Part shown: positions 1 to 12,900 of the stretch, piece after piece | Layout of the letters: every line of letters begins with the position of its first letter | How positions within the stretch are numbered: the first letter of the stretch is position 1 | Source: Hymenopus coronatus | Taxonomy: Eukaryota; Arthropoda; Insecta; Mantodea; Hymenopodidae | DNA: 64,000 nt | Direction of reading: 5' to 3' | Assembly (NCBI GenBank): GCA_030762935.1 | Contig: CM060882.1 | Coordinates: forward strand, 21,891,001 to 21,955,000 | Notes under the pieces: generated by a model | Told to the model about the DNA's origin: nothing | The model's database searches: none | What the model saw: only the letters and a program-made list of their open reading frames with translations | Made by a program: the position numbers and the translations under genes

Positions 1-69
1 CGGTAAAATCTGCAGCTGAAATTCATCTCAGACTTCAGTGTGTCTATGAAGCAAGAAGTGCCTGCAAAG
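1..69 (+). pseudogene. Mariner transposase fragment cut by window edge
   Basis: In frame 2 the bases read KSAAEIHLRLQCVYEA, nearly the same as KSAPEIHLRLQRAYGG of the complete mariner at 21199. A relic of a second copy of that family, extending left of the window. Confidence 0.7.
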
Positions 70-569
70 GGTTAAAATACAATGGTCTGAAGTAATTGTT
101 CAAGTGAGAAACATATTGCCTCATATTTCTTTAGGAAACAAATTTACTACACTTGTCCCTTGATAATGCCAGAAAAACTAATATGTACCTCCACACAAGC
201 AGGACATTTTAAATTTTTTCTCAATAATAGAAAAGGTAAACATTCTTAGGGTTGACTTACAAATATTTTTCAAGGCGCCTTGAAAGGAGCTTTCTATTGC
301 ATTGAACCATATTGGACTACACTGGAAAATATCAGATTTCACTTATTAAAGTTATAAATTTATGCTTTTCTCCCTTAACTACGGTTCTTTATTTAAAATT
401 TAATGGAGCACATGCATTTTGCGAGACCTTGTTGGACTCCTCTACTAATAGCTGCCTTTGTGCGCGTGGGCTAGTGTTGGCGGTATTGTATAATTGTACC
501 GCCCATCAACAAGACCAGGCTGTTGACTCTAGAGAAATGCATTTTTGTGTGTAAAAGTTATTATAAATG

Positions 570-860
570 GGAATCACCAAGCCATGTTCGCACAGAGTAA
601 ATTCAAAAGTTCCCTGGTGAAGTGCCTCCTTCCAGATTTACAATTCACAAGATTGTTGAGAAATTCAAAACCTCTGGTTCTGTGGCAAACAAAGAACAAA
701 AGCGTAAACGTACAGTTTAAACAGAGAAAAAATTACATGACATAGGCACAAGTCTTGAACGTTCACCAACAAAATCCATCCCAAAATTAGCACAACAGGT
801 GGGTATTTCAGAGTCTTCTGCACATAGAGCAATTAATTATTAAAACTAAAACCTTAAAAG
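570..860 (+). pseudogene. Tc1/mariner-superfamily transposase relic, N-terminal DNA-binding part
   Basis: With frame changes and stops, the plus strand reads FTIHKIVEKFKTSGSVANKE, then LERSPTKSIPKLAQQVGIS and ESSAHRA. This is the helix-turn-helix region of the arthropod transposase family that also carries a DExWFHL...NSQN motif. No terminal repeats seen. Same family as the relic at 8860-9380. Confidence 0.6.
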
Positions 861-1560
861 TGTACAAGTGTCCCAGTATCAAGAATGATTTATTGTTAAT
901 GGTTTCTTTCATCAATGAATGAAGGTTTAAATGATCCACAGCATTGTTCTTTCCTGTCGATGCATGGTTCCACCTAAAGGGTCATGTCAACACTTGTAAC
1001 AAGGTACTGGTACTCTGAAAATCCACACCGCACTTAAGAAATTCCTCATTATGATCGGGAAGTTGGAGTTTGGTATGCTGTTAGCACTAGACACACAATT
1101 GGTTCAATATTTTACAAGCAGAGTTTATATAGGAGCAAAGCCTGTTGTGGCACACCCAATTGCGCCATGCGCCTGTTAGGTTTTAAATGAAGAACCCTGT
1201 ATTAGTCATTACTTTTTCCAGTGTTTCATATGTATCAGACTTGTGACCAACAGCGACTTCAATAACAAATAGAATGATGGCAGAATTTATGTGGGCATCC
1301 TTGTCTATGCAAATATGTACAAAGTAAGATGCTTATCTTCTCTTAGGGCATTTAATGTATAAATTAAAATTTTGAAGGCACACACACACAGTGAATGGGA
1401 ATTTAGAATTGAGATGGCTAAGACTCTGAGCATGGCATAGTGGGCTGGATTGTGGAGTTCTAGTTCCTGGCCATACGGGCTCTATCTGCTCTATCATGGG
1501 AGTACAGATTTTAATTCCAGTTATAGGACCAGCATCCACTATGTACTGTGAATACTTTTA

Positions 1561-2990
1561 GGGCCGGTTGTACGAACTTGGAATAAATCCTAGAATAGTT
1601 ATTCTTGGAATACATTATTCATGGTATAAATGTGGTGACAAGTTGTACAATGCAATTTCATTCCTTAGATATCTATTCAATTGTTTGTAGATTTTAAACT
1701 AATGTTGGCTATGCTGCGAGACATTCATGGCCAACTTGATACGTAATTACTGATTTATTTTGCTGAAAACTTCATTGTTTTCACAATCAGCTGTTCCTAA
1801 ATTATGTATTATTTCTTATTTTAACTACTTATGGTACTATGAAATAATTATGAATGTTCATAAGCGTGTTCAGAAGTAGAATCGCTATACACTTTACAAA
1901 ACATAAACACATATGTATACTGTGACTTCTTGCAATAGGTTAGGAGTACGGGAATGAAACCTTGCCGTACGTGCAAAGTTGTATCTTGTGCTGATATATG
2001 ACACCTTTGTGATTCGGTGATCAAAACGTACTTAGCCTGATTTCTGTATTTTATTCATTAAAATACTTAGTAAGCGAATTTTGAAAATAACATTTTAGTG
2101 TTGCCAATGCCTCTATCAACTTAAGATATGCATAATTGAATCGTTGCACCAAGATAAGTAGAAAACAATTTGCTATATAGGTATTATTAATCAACAGAAA
2201 TATTAATAGTTATGTCAAATAGTACTTTAACCATTCCCATTACAGTTCACACTTTGCTGCTGATGGCAATATTTAATACAACAGCTAGAAATTGTCAACC
2301 AAACCAATAAAACTGGGAACATTATATTTTTTGGAAAGTATTCTCTATTCAATCAAAATTGTTTCTAAACCTACACATATAATACGAAAAAATATGAATT
2401 TATTGTAAAATAATATATTTAGATTTACGAGCTCTGAAGGCGTCTTTTAATCTGGGCATCTCCTCCCTACATCACAAAGCTTGTAGTTATCATTTTTAAA
2501 CTTGCACATAATTCCAAAATCTGAATATAGTACAGAATGTTGCTAACATTAATACTTGTGGTTATCTTATGTTTTGAAGCATATTGCCCTAGAAGTAGTG
2601 TTTCGTCAATAAAACGTAACCCCACTCTTTACAATGCTATACATTGTGCTGGTGAATTGCTGCACTACACTATTTTATATTTATCTTGGGTTGGATTAAA
2701 TTTAATTGTTTCCATAAAATAGAGGTATTTTGATGATAATATTGTAGGTAAATTTTACTGTTTTATACAAATGAAACTTTATTTTAACTATCTTCTTGTC
2801 ATATTTAGCTTATAACCACCAAGTTGTCTGTGTGATATCCTTTCTCAACTTTAATCTCATTATAGCCGTGTTCATTTATCGGACTCAAAATTGTGTTGAG
2901 TACCCAAGCAGCCATTTTGCTTTTTATACTCTATTCTCAGAATATTGGCTTATTCCATTGTCGTACAACACAATTTAGCACAACTGGCCC
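1561..2990. mobile_element. PIF/Harbinger-like non-autonomous element
   Basis: Ends are GGGCCGGTTGTAC on the left and the reverse complement GGGCCAGTTGTGC on the right, flanked by TTA on both sides (1558-1560 and 2991-2993). GGGCC... ends and a 3-bp TTA/TAA duplication are typical of PIF/Harbinger. No DDE transposase or Myb-like frame seen inside, so it is probably a deletion derivative. Confidence 0.7.
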
Positions 2991-3419
2991 TTAGTCTGGC
3001 ATATTACAGATGTATGAAAATTGAGGAGCTGCAATAAGCAGCAATCCTAGCCAAGAAAAGACAAATGTTTGAGTGGGTAAGTGTGGTATTGGTCCCATCA
3101 GTTCTCCATATTGTTGGATGATCATCCATCTTTGATGTGCATAAATGAATGTGAGGCTGGCGGTTGGGTTGGCGAGATTCTGGTTCAATCCTAATCTGTT
3201 ACACCACAGTAGGAATGGAACACTTAAGTTTCACTCGTCATATTTACTACAAGAACATATTTTTGTAAGTTAATGATGAAACATGTTCCTGAAGTAAATA
3301 AGGTGTGTGAAATCTAAAGCTGGGTCTACACTGCCTCAACAACCAGTAAAACAGGTAGATTCAATAGTGAGTTCATGTTGGGGGTTAATGAGTGGACTCC
3401 ACTAACCAACAAGCCTTTT

Positions 3420-3536
3420 TTTTTTTGTAGCTTAACGAAAAACACCTTATCTGGGTAACTCAACCTAAGCAAGATTCAAACTTGCAACCTGTTGAATGTG
3501 AGGCACACACTCTACCACCACACTACCCAGGTGGGC
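3420..3536 (-). mobile_element. tRNA-derived SINE, family C (truncated)
   Basis: The minus strand begins GCCCACCTGGGTAGTGTGG, a tRNA-like A box, then a degenerate B box (AAGTTTGAATCTTGC). It ends in an A-run, seen as T9 on plus. Same family at 13418, 50243 and 53474. Confidence 0.7.
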
Positions 3537-4446
3537 TCAACAAGTCTTGGCTAAACAAAATTCTTTTCCATTGGCAGTGAAAAACATGTAGAGTTCGATT
3601 CTATTCAGCTAACTTTGTGCAGAGCTAACTTTTGCCAGATATAATGTAGACAACTGGCCTAGCTGTTTACTTACTCATTATTTTCTAGCAAAAAAATGGA
3701 ATGAATGACTGAAAATACAATACAGTTAATAAGATTCTTGCAAGACCTGTCATCTGGGATATATCCCTAAAAGATTGTAGAAATAAAATGTAGAAAATTA
3801 AGTGTTTACACAAGCTTGCCCGTAATTTTTAATCTTCGCACAAGTACATAGAAAAAAACAAGAGATTAAGACTAACCTCAAATCAGCTGATATTCCTGAT
3901 CTGAAATTCGTCTCCTGTTTTGCAATTGTTGGTCAAATGATAGTCACCAACAAAATGAAATCCTCTTCCTATATTCTTAGCAAATTCTTGATGCTTTTTC
4001 AGTTCAGACAGGATGCTTACTTACATTATTCCTATTGATTTGAACAGTGCTCATTCATAACTTTCTTCTTTTATTTTTGTATTTCTACCACATTGTGACC
4101 ATAGATGCAAAATCTTGATAATAAGAATCAATTCAATTGATCTTAACAAATGCAACATGTTTATACTTTGACCAACATTAAGCAGTGATGGAATATTTAT
4201 GTGAACTACATGTAAGACTTGACATCTTTCACATTACATGTTTTTAAAGCTGTTTATATGTAATGCAGTGTGCTGATTGTTGAGGCAGTGGAGACCCACC
4301 ATATGAATGTTAGTCCACTCAATTCTAAATTCCCAGATTTAATATAATTTACAACCTTATGTGTTCTGAAGGAAGTATGTGTAAACTTATAATGTGTAAA
4401 AAAGAAGTAACACAAATATTAATATAACAACAATTTGTAACAACTT

Positions 4447-5349
4447 TTCACTTATCTTTTTGAACTCCACAGGACTAGTTTTGCAATCAAAAGATCTATT
4501 GCATCGTCAGCTAAATTTTGTTTTGCTCTTGTTGTTTATTTACACTGTTATGGTTACTGCTACTATGTGGATTCTGTACTAAGGCATTGCTAACTGCTGG
4601 AATCAAAACAAATTTGATGAGAATCAATTCGTGATATATTAAAATTCATTGTATGATTTTTATTCTTTAATATAATGATTTTCTCCCAAACTATTAAATC
4701 TATGGGTCCATTTAAATGTTTTAATAATTTACTATCTGGATTTATTTCATGATTAAATTTCCAAAAATATTCTGCCACAGCTGATTTGTTAATTTGTTTG
4801 TATTTAATATTTCTTATGTGCTCCTTAACTCTGGTTTTCAAATAACGTTTGATCTTCCAATTTAAATAAGGTCACAACTTAACAATTGAATTGATAAATG
4901 CCAGACTTTTTATTTTTTGACATTTCATCTTTTTTTGGGAAGCCTAACAAATATTTTATGTTGTATTTATTCTGAGGAACCAACATTACACCATGATCTT
5001 TGAAAATATTTGTGAATTTTTTATTTACCCAAGAGTGATAAGTAAATTTGTTTAAAAATGTTATCATATTTTACTTTTTTAAGAGTAGAAACCTCCTTAA
5101 TAGCTTTCTGATATTTAAACTTCTCAATTTTTTTATTTATAAAATCAGTATTAAAACCATTAATTAAAGCAGTGTTGATAATGTGTTTATACTCTTAATT
5201 GAATTCATCTTTATTAACCTATAAATTAATATTAAAAACAGTAAATATGTGTGAAAAAGGGTTAAGTAATTATTTTTTATGTAATTATATTATGCAATAG
5301 ATCTTTTGATTGCAAAACTAGTCCTGTGGATTTCAAAAAGATAAATGAA
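4447..5349 (-). mobile_element. Penelope-like element relic with inverted ends
   Basis: The minus strand encodes degraded C-terminal Penelope protein: FTYHSWVNKKFTNIFKDHG, then SGIYQFNC (start of the GIY-YIG nuclease), then VKEHIRNIKYKQINKSAVAE with the A-x-H-x4 region after it. It is bounded by a 57-bp inverted repeat (4447-4503 and 5293-5349) with few mismatches. The left end extends into a hammerhead-like core on the minus strand. The RT domain is missing. Confidence 0.7.
4470..4513 (-). ncRNA. Hammerhead-ribozyme-like core (Penelope left end)
   Basis: On the minus strand: CTGACGA (4510-4504), one extra T, GCAAT paired with ATTGC (perfect 5 bp), then AAAACTAGTC. The family GAAA is changed to AAAA, so it is probably dead. 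Helix III would be the self-complementary ACTAGT. Confidence 0.45.
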
Positions 5350-6674
5350 GCTTACAAGACAACACGGCTAACACCAGAAGCATATAAGTGAAGAATTGTT
5401 ACAAATTATTAACTATTATAATAATATGTGAGCACTTTCAAATCCTAAATAATAATATGTGGATACTTTTAGTCTGGCATTACCTTCATGCATATTACAG
5501 CAAATTCTGGTGATGATAGCTTGATCTTTTATAGCAGAATGGCCATCACTTCAAATGAAAATACCAACTCTTAAAAACAAAGCATTTTTTTCTAACTCCA
5601 CAAAAGGCATGAGAAGTTTCTCTCCAAATTTAACAACTGAGACACTTTAATAGTATTACACTCATGCTATTAAGGAAGCAACGATTTCTATGAAGACAAC
5701 AACCATAAAACCTAGATGATCATTGCTTCCTAAATATTATTCCTGCCAATATAAAATTCCTTCATGGCTAGACAATAATGATTTGAAAAAGCATACTAAT
5801 ATTTCTGGATTATCTGTTTTACTTCTTTTAACAGTTTTAACTGTTTCTTCTATTTACATAAGACAAACAACAATTCACAAGAAACAACACTTTTTGTTAA
5901 TAACAATACATGCTAAAAGGGGGGGGATTATTCTAGGTGCTATTTGGCACACATATTTTAAATGCAATATGGAATAGAAAAATCTATGTGTTAACTGTTA
6001 AAAGTTGTATAACGTATATCCAAAATTTTACAGATGCAGCTCTATGAGATTTTTTTCTAATACCTACAACAGCTGCTATGAGAATTTGCAACTAAAATCT
6101 GTATAAAATGCACAGATATATTTGCTAAAAATCTTCATTTTCCATAAAGGGAACATTAATATTTTATGTTTTGATAAAGATTATTAACAAAACTATATCT
6201 GACACATTCTGTAACATACACATGAGTGATATTATTGGCTTTTCTGGAAACATACATAGCAAAATGCAGGGAAGATTGCTGGAACTGCATATAATGCTCA
6301 AAATCGTCAAATGCATATTTGCAAACACTTAGCCTAAGAAAGAATGCATTGAAAAATCTTTAATTTCATTATTGTACGTCAGTTTGTCTCTATAATCATT
6401 TACATTCTGAGAACCAAGCCTCCTACTGATAATCACTTTTTGTTTCTTAAAATATCTCTTGCTTTATCTTTAACTAGTGGATGCAATACACGTTTATATA
6501 TGTCATTAATACTTAGTAAATTATTTTTCGTTTATTTATATGTAACTTTCATTTTTAATCTCGAGCAGAGTTATTTCAATAAAGCTTTTACTTGCTTTAA
6601 TAATGTTTATTTTGATCTACTGCAGCCCAGACCTCCATTTAATAATCAATGGAACTGGGTGCAGAAAACGTTAA
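5350..6674. other. Unassigned 3' flank of pins
   Basis: AT-rich DNA with no coding pattern or repeat family that I recognise. It should contain the pins 3' UTR near its right edge. Confidence 0.4.
6606..6611 (-). promoter_or_regulatory. Possible poly(A) signal for pins
   Basis: AATAAA on the minus strand, about 65 bases after the stop codon. Another is at about 6532-6537. In DNA this AT-rich the hexamer is common, so this is weak support. Confidence 0.3.
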
Positions 6675-6920
6675 TCATTTCTTCTTGTCTTTCCTGCTGG
6701 CTGTTTTACTTGCGGTTGAACTGTTAAGCCTGTTCTCAGCCAGAGGTGGTTGCGCGGGAACTGTAGCTCGCTGATCTTCCATTCGTCCTGATTGTAATCG
6801 CATGATAAGTGAGAAAAAATCCTCATCTGGAACCGTAGGTCCTCTGTTTGGGGGTCGAGGGTCTGTTTCTGAATCAGTTTCTCCTGGCAAAGAACTACGC
6901 TGATCCTCCAAGCGAGAACC
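6675..6920 (-). CDS. pins: pins exon l: GoLoco 3 end, GoLoco 4, stop
   Basis: The acceptor is CTCTTTTTTACAG. It begins GSRLEDQRSSLPG, completing GoLoco 3, then carries GoLoco 4, VPDEDFFSLIMRLQSGRM followed by EDQR. A short tail rich in S, K and R ends in KKK and TGA at 6675-6677. GoLoco 4 has the same VPDEDFFSL lead as the last GoLoco of LGN. Confidence 0.94.
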   Translation of the reverse strand, partial: GSRLEDQRSSLPGETDSETDPRPPNRGPTVPDEDFFSLIMRLQSGRMEDQRATVPAQPPLAENRLNSSTASKTASRKDKKK

Positions 6921-9900
6921 CTGTAAAAAAGAGGAAATATACTCACAAGTTTAAGAAATACTCTGTCTGAAAGTGTTCATAAAAGAGAATGGAAACCAGA
7001 ACAAGAATGACAAAGTTAACAAAATCAGCCAATCACATATCCATAGAGTCAGTTAACTCTACCAAATATAGAATAAAGAGTAAATTATATAGTGTCACCA
7101 AAACATAAAACAGTCTCCCATTTAACATCAAAGAATTGCATAACTTATCTTATTTAAAAACAAACTCTTCAAATACTCACTTGAGCAATGTTATAATTCC
7201 TAAAACTTTGGCAACAGAAAATCCTTATGGTGTTTATTGAAATATTCCACAAGTTTACTCACACATCCACACAAAATATGTTAAAAAAATTATACACATA
7301 ATTTATACTTATGTACTCCTTTTTATGTGTTTACTTTATTCTTTGTATTTCACTTACCGCCTATTTAAGGGGAAGTCCATACTTAGAGCAATATGCTCAT
7401 TGGGGCATTCTATGTAAATAAATAGTAAAAAAAAAAAATTGTGTATTATAATATGAGGTTTACAATTCTGCAATTTTCACCTTTTGCACCTACCTACCCC
7501 AGAAAGTAGGTTTTCCATGGGCCAACCTATGTATAGCCATGGAAGTTTCCTCAATGCTGGGCAGATCAAGAAAAACCTGATACACTAACTGCCAGCAGAC
7601 ATGAAGGTTAAGAGAAAGCAAGGCACATTGGGGAGTCCATTGTTCTAATGCTTATTAATGTCAGATTTAGTTTGTTTTCCATAATTATATGCATCAAACT
7701 GCTAGTGAAATAACAATACTACACCACTTTGAAACTGTTGGTAAAGTTTTCATTGGTATTATTGTGATGACATTGAGCAATTTTTTTCATACTTTTAAAA
7801 TAGATAAGAGATATTTGCAAATGTTTTTAGCTTTTTATAATTCATATATGGTTTTTAAGCATTTTCATAGTATAACTACATGCTGGTGGGCAGCGCCACT
7901 TGCTATCGCATTCCACTGGTGCTCCATCTTCATTCCAGTATCATCGCTTGCTGTACTTATGTAGTAAAAGTGGGCATTAAACATTATCAAACAGGGGGAT
8001 ACACACTCATGTGCTTGCACCTGCCACCGTGAATTGTTGCATGTGCACCATTAGCTTTCTTTATATAGCTCCATTGCTTTGTCGCAGGTGTGCATGTGAA
8101 CAAGTAAGTGCATTACATCAAAGCCTGCAATGCCACACCTGAGTGTAATGTACACATGCAATAATGACTACTGCTTCTGGAAGTGTCTTGGTATTTAATC
8201 AGGAAGTATATAAGCACAGCTGGCAGCCTTGCAGCAGTTCACTTTGGACGGCAACTTTGGATTGTATGTTTGAATTCGAAAAACAGCCAAAGCAGTCAAA
8301 AGAGCACTGTAGTGAAAAGGAATAAAATTGTACTGCAGCATTGGAAGAAAGACAATTTATAACATCAATATTTGAGCTAAAGAGAATTTGTTACATTATT
8401 ATTATTATTGTCACCATCATCATCAACAATGTTATATATGTCCTTAAAACCATTCAAAATGTATGCTTTTAACAAAGAGTATAAATGGTGCCAAGGTCTA
8501 TTTTTTTAGCATTTCAGAATTATTTAATTGCCCTTTTGAAGGGGGAGGTTTAATTGTTACTATTGGCTTAATAATACGTATTTGAATATAAGGTTTTATA
8601 ATAATAATGATAATCATCATCTGGTGATGTTAGCAAAGGCAAGGCAAAACCCTTTTGAAATGATGTGGTCACCAAAAATGGACAAATTTTGGCCATACTG
8701 ATGACTGATGTGTGGCATGTCGCACTGTATTGTTGGAAATATACCATAGAGAGTTCCTTATCATCCAGTTGATTTAAATACATATTAAATACTTGAATGT
8801 ACTAATTTATTATGGTGTTGAATTGAAGAGGTTGGAACCAATTATTCAGTGTTGAATATTGCACACCATACACCAATCTTTTCTGAATCTTTTCTTTGTA
8901 TATTATACAGGAGTTTTCACTTGTCCATATATGGGAATTTTGAATACTTATGCATCCTGGCAGGTGAAACCATACTTCATCTTCTGTGAACCAAGTGTAG
9001 TCTAGTAAGGTTAGATGATTTTGATGAAATATTTGAATCTAACATATTCATTTCATTTTGTCAGTTTCTTTTAATTCATACACCACAGTGCAACAGCAAT
9101 CATGAAGTTTCACTTTTTTGCAGCATGCTGACAAGGGTTTTTGAACATTCCTGTTTCTTGTGAAAGTAGGCAATAAATATTTTGAGGGAGATGCCAGTAG
9201 CTTATCCTTCACATTCTCGATCATTTCCTGTGGCATTTCTTCTCTTCATCTTGGATGATTGTCCAGGACAGTTCCATGCATTTCAAGTTTCTTCAATAAA
9301 GCCCAAATGGTGGATGTTGGTTGTTTCCAAATCTCCCTGTAAACTGCTATTGACATGCCTGTATTGACTCGGCCTTACAATACATACAAATTATAAACCC
9401 ACACTCTTCTAGCTATACTAATTCACTTCAACTGCCCTGCACTGATCCTGTTTCTATGAACCGAAACTGCTTTCCATTAAACAAATAAACACAATTGCAA
9501 TCAATTATTATACATGAATCATGCAAATTAAGAATCAACCAAAAAGCCAGAAAATAAATGCACTGTTGATACTCCAAGGAGCACCACTTTCATTACAATG
9601 AAATTCTAACAGTTAAAACAAATTCAGGATTCAGTAGGAGTGGGACACATTGTATAATGCAGCACTATTTATAAGTGAAAGAGATCTAACAGCAAAAAAC
9701 AACATGTACAAACCATAACATTAGAAATAAGGGAGAGTATTACACATTTGGCTTTAGTAAACCAACAAATTGCCATCAAAAATTAAAACTAACAAAAATG
9801 TATTTAATTAAGAAATGTATATATGCAATGAATGAATCGTAATCAAAATTGTGTAACTTTTAAAAAAAAATCTGCTGTTTCCATTCACGTGACTTTCTTT

Positions 9901-12900
9901 ATATCTTTGTAACAAATTATTTTTAATAAGCTTATTCTTCTATCTACTTCATGCTAATCGAGATAAATATTAGCATTATTACTGAATTCCTTGTAAGTAG
10001 AAGAGGAATAAGGGAGCACCATAGACTATAGCAATTGTAAAACATTTTCAAATTTGGTTGCTATGTGATTCAAGTTCCTTTGTTTGCATGGATAGGAGTT
10101 GACAAATTCCCATATTAGAAGAGTATTTTAAAGCTGAAACCAATAACAAGGAATATCTAAAACATGATCCACTTGATAGAAAAAATGTATATAACATAAA
10201 CTGCGTGTTTTAACAAGCTCTACATTTTATATTAGGCAAGGAATATCTAAAACATGATCCACTTGATAGAAAAAAATGTATATAACATAAACTGCATGTT
10301 TTAACAAGCTCTACATTTTATATTAGGCAAGTTTTTGTCTATCTCTTATGGTTTATCAGTTATGCAAAATTCCGTAAAATTCATCCAGAATAAAGTAGTC
10401 TTCAGAGGCTATTCCCAGAAAATTCAAGATGTATATTTTATTTGTTATGTAAATGTGTTTAATATACAATATTTTAATCAAAATCATTAGAGCCATTTTT
10501 GAGAAAATAAAAATGTTTGAACATTTTTCTACGTAGAGGGTAGTTGGGGGTGGGGGATTTTCTTCAAAATCTTTGTGTCACATCTTTGGAAGATACTGAA
10601 ATTAAATATCAAGTTTGGATTTAAGGATCTTTTCGTTTTTGAGCTATGCTGCTCACAGACACACACACACACACACATACGGGCATTTTTCTAAAAATGC
10701 TTTTTTTTTAAAACATATTTCTGGTGAAATCTCGGTATCAAATTTTTGAGTGCATTACAATACCTTCTCTATACATTATATACGTATATAGTATGAGGAG
10801 AGAAAGTAAAAAAGCATGCACAAACTGTAACATTAGAAATAAGGGAGACCATTACAGATTTGGCTTTAGTAAACCAGCTATTGAAAAGCATGTATATGTA
10901 ATGGGGCCTATATTGTATAACAAATTGCCATCAAAAATCAAAACTCACATAAATGTTGGATAGGTAGAGTCAGAATGAAAAATTCAATGCTATAGCCAGC
11001 ATTTGAACCACGGATACCCCCAGTCTCCAGCCGGTTGCTTTATCACTGAGCTACCATGGCAACATGCCGGCACAGAATCAAACTTCTCAACTGACTCACA
11101 TGTTTCCCGGTAAACCACAAGGTGATCTAAAAATATTTTGAGATGACACACCCCGATGGCAACTTACAATGTTGCAAGCACTTTAAGTCCCAGCATTCAT
11201 AGTATAGCCTACTATTATGTTCAATTACAGACAAAATTAAATTAGCTTATTAAGAAATGTATGTATTCAATGAATGAATTGCAATCAAAATTGTGTAACT
11301 ATTAAAAATAACATTAAGTGGAATTAACATTTCATGCTTCACTTACTTATAAGGCATATGTATAAATTTGTGTATAGGTTTATATAGAGCCTTGAAGTTA
11401 TAAAGTAACCCCTCTCGCAGCCTCTCTCCACTATGCGAGATCCGAGAGTCGTACGGAAAGTGGTGCCAGCAAAGACACACTGAAGTCCTTAACTTAAATA
11501 AATGCTGAAAATATTGACCATCTGTTCCCAAACAGGCAGTATAACAAGTTAAGGATGTTCTCACTCAGCAGCAGAAATCCCTGTATAATCTACAGAAACT
11601 TAATGATAACATCATGCAAGAAATCACAAGGATTCCTGCCGCTAAGCTTAGATGAGTGAGCAGGAATATTTTAGCAAATTGTGCTGCCCATATGTGAGCA
11701 AAATGTCAACATTTCCGTAATTTAACTTAGACATATTTTAGTGCACCTTTGCCGGCACCACTTTCCCGGCAACTCTCTGAATTCTCGAGCAGTGGAGAGA
11801 GGCCACCACAGGGGTTACCTTATAGTTTAATGATCCTAAAGAATTGACAAAGCTTCACATTTGTGAAAAACAAGTCTATGAGTAATAAAGATGATTTTTG
11901 TCATTATTATTATTTTTCAATGGAAAGTGATGAGTTTAGTACCTGACATCTCATTAACATTTCTAAGAAGTTGTCATCTGGAGCACTGCTGCCATCTGTA
12001 CCGAGTCCTGCTGCAGATAATCTCTGCAAGACTTGTGACTGAGAGACTGGTGGATGAAGTCCTGGCAAATGGGGCAGTGCTACACGTTGTTCATCCATCC
12101 TCTTGCTCTGCATTCCAGCAATTAGATCCAGAAGGTCATCTTGTACCCTCAAGGACTCTGCAGAAAAATGTTATAATTCACTGAAGATTTTTAAAATTTC
12201 ATGTGTTATTCATGTGATTTTCTCTACCCACTGTCACAAAAATGTTATTTTTGTATCTACTTTAGGTTAATCAATATAAATACTTGCAAAATGGTTTCAT
12301 TAAATGTTATTATAGGCAAAAAGAGGGAACAGGAGATACCACTGCTGTCATGTTTTATCATTGCATATATTCTGTACTCCCACTCAAAACATGAATTTAT
12401 GTGCAAATTTGAATTAGGTAAATGTGGTTCTAACCTGGTTTTTACCTGGTTAGAAGCCCGAGAAGATTTTGAATTAATACGTCGCCAGGAAAGCTTCAGT
12501 TCTTATTTTATACTATATGTTGTCTTGACTGAAAACTACTGACAATCATCATTACAACTAAGCTACCGCGGTCACCACGAAACACAGACATATGGTACAT
12601 TTCCATTTTCCCTTCCCCATCTCCCTCTTGCTCGCAATTGAATTTCTGCACAAATTCAAATCAGGTAAAAAATTTACGATCTGTTATATTATGTTGTCTA
12701 AATAGAAAATCATATCCAACATCATCATTACAGCTATGCTGCTGGTGCTGCCACATCTATCATTGCACACATACTGTACATTTCTGAACTCGCCTTTCTG
12801 TCTCCAGGTCAAAATGTGAATTTCTGGAAAAATTCAAATTAAGTATATGTATACTTAAGGGACTCAACAGCTTAAGTGTCCCTTAGTTTGTTCAAAATAT

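Noticed and set aside
6440..6727. Open plus frame near the pins stop codon
   Set aside because: It overlaps the pins last exon in antisense, and its composition is just AT-rich hydrophobic codons.
8390..8430. Short (ATT)n and (ATC)n runs as a CRISPR- or satellite-like array
   Set aside because: Simple sequence only, with no spacer structure.
11408..11810. Small TIR transposon between CTCTCGCAGCC and GGAGAGAGG words
   Set aside because: The match is short and purine-rich, and there is no target duplication.
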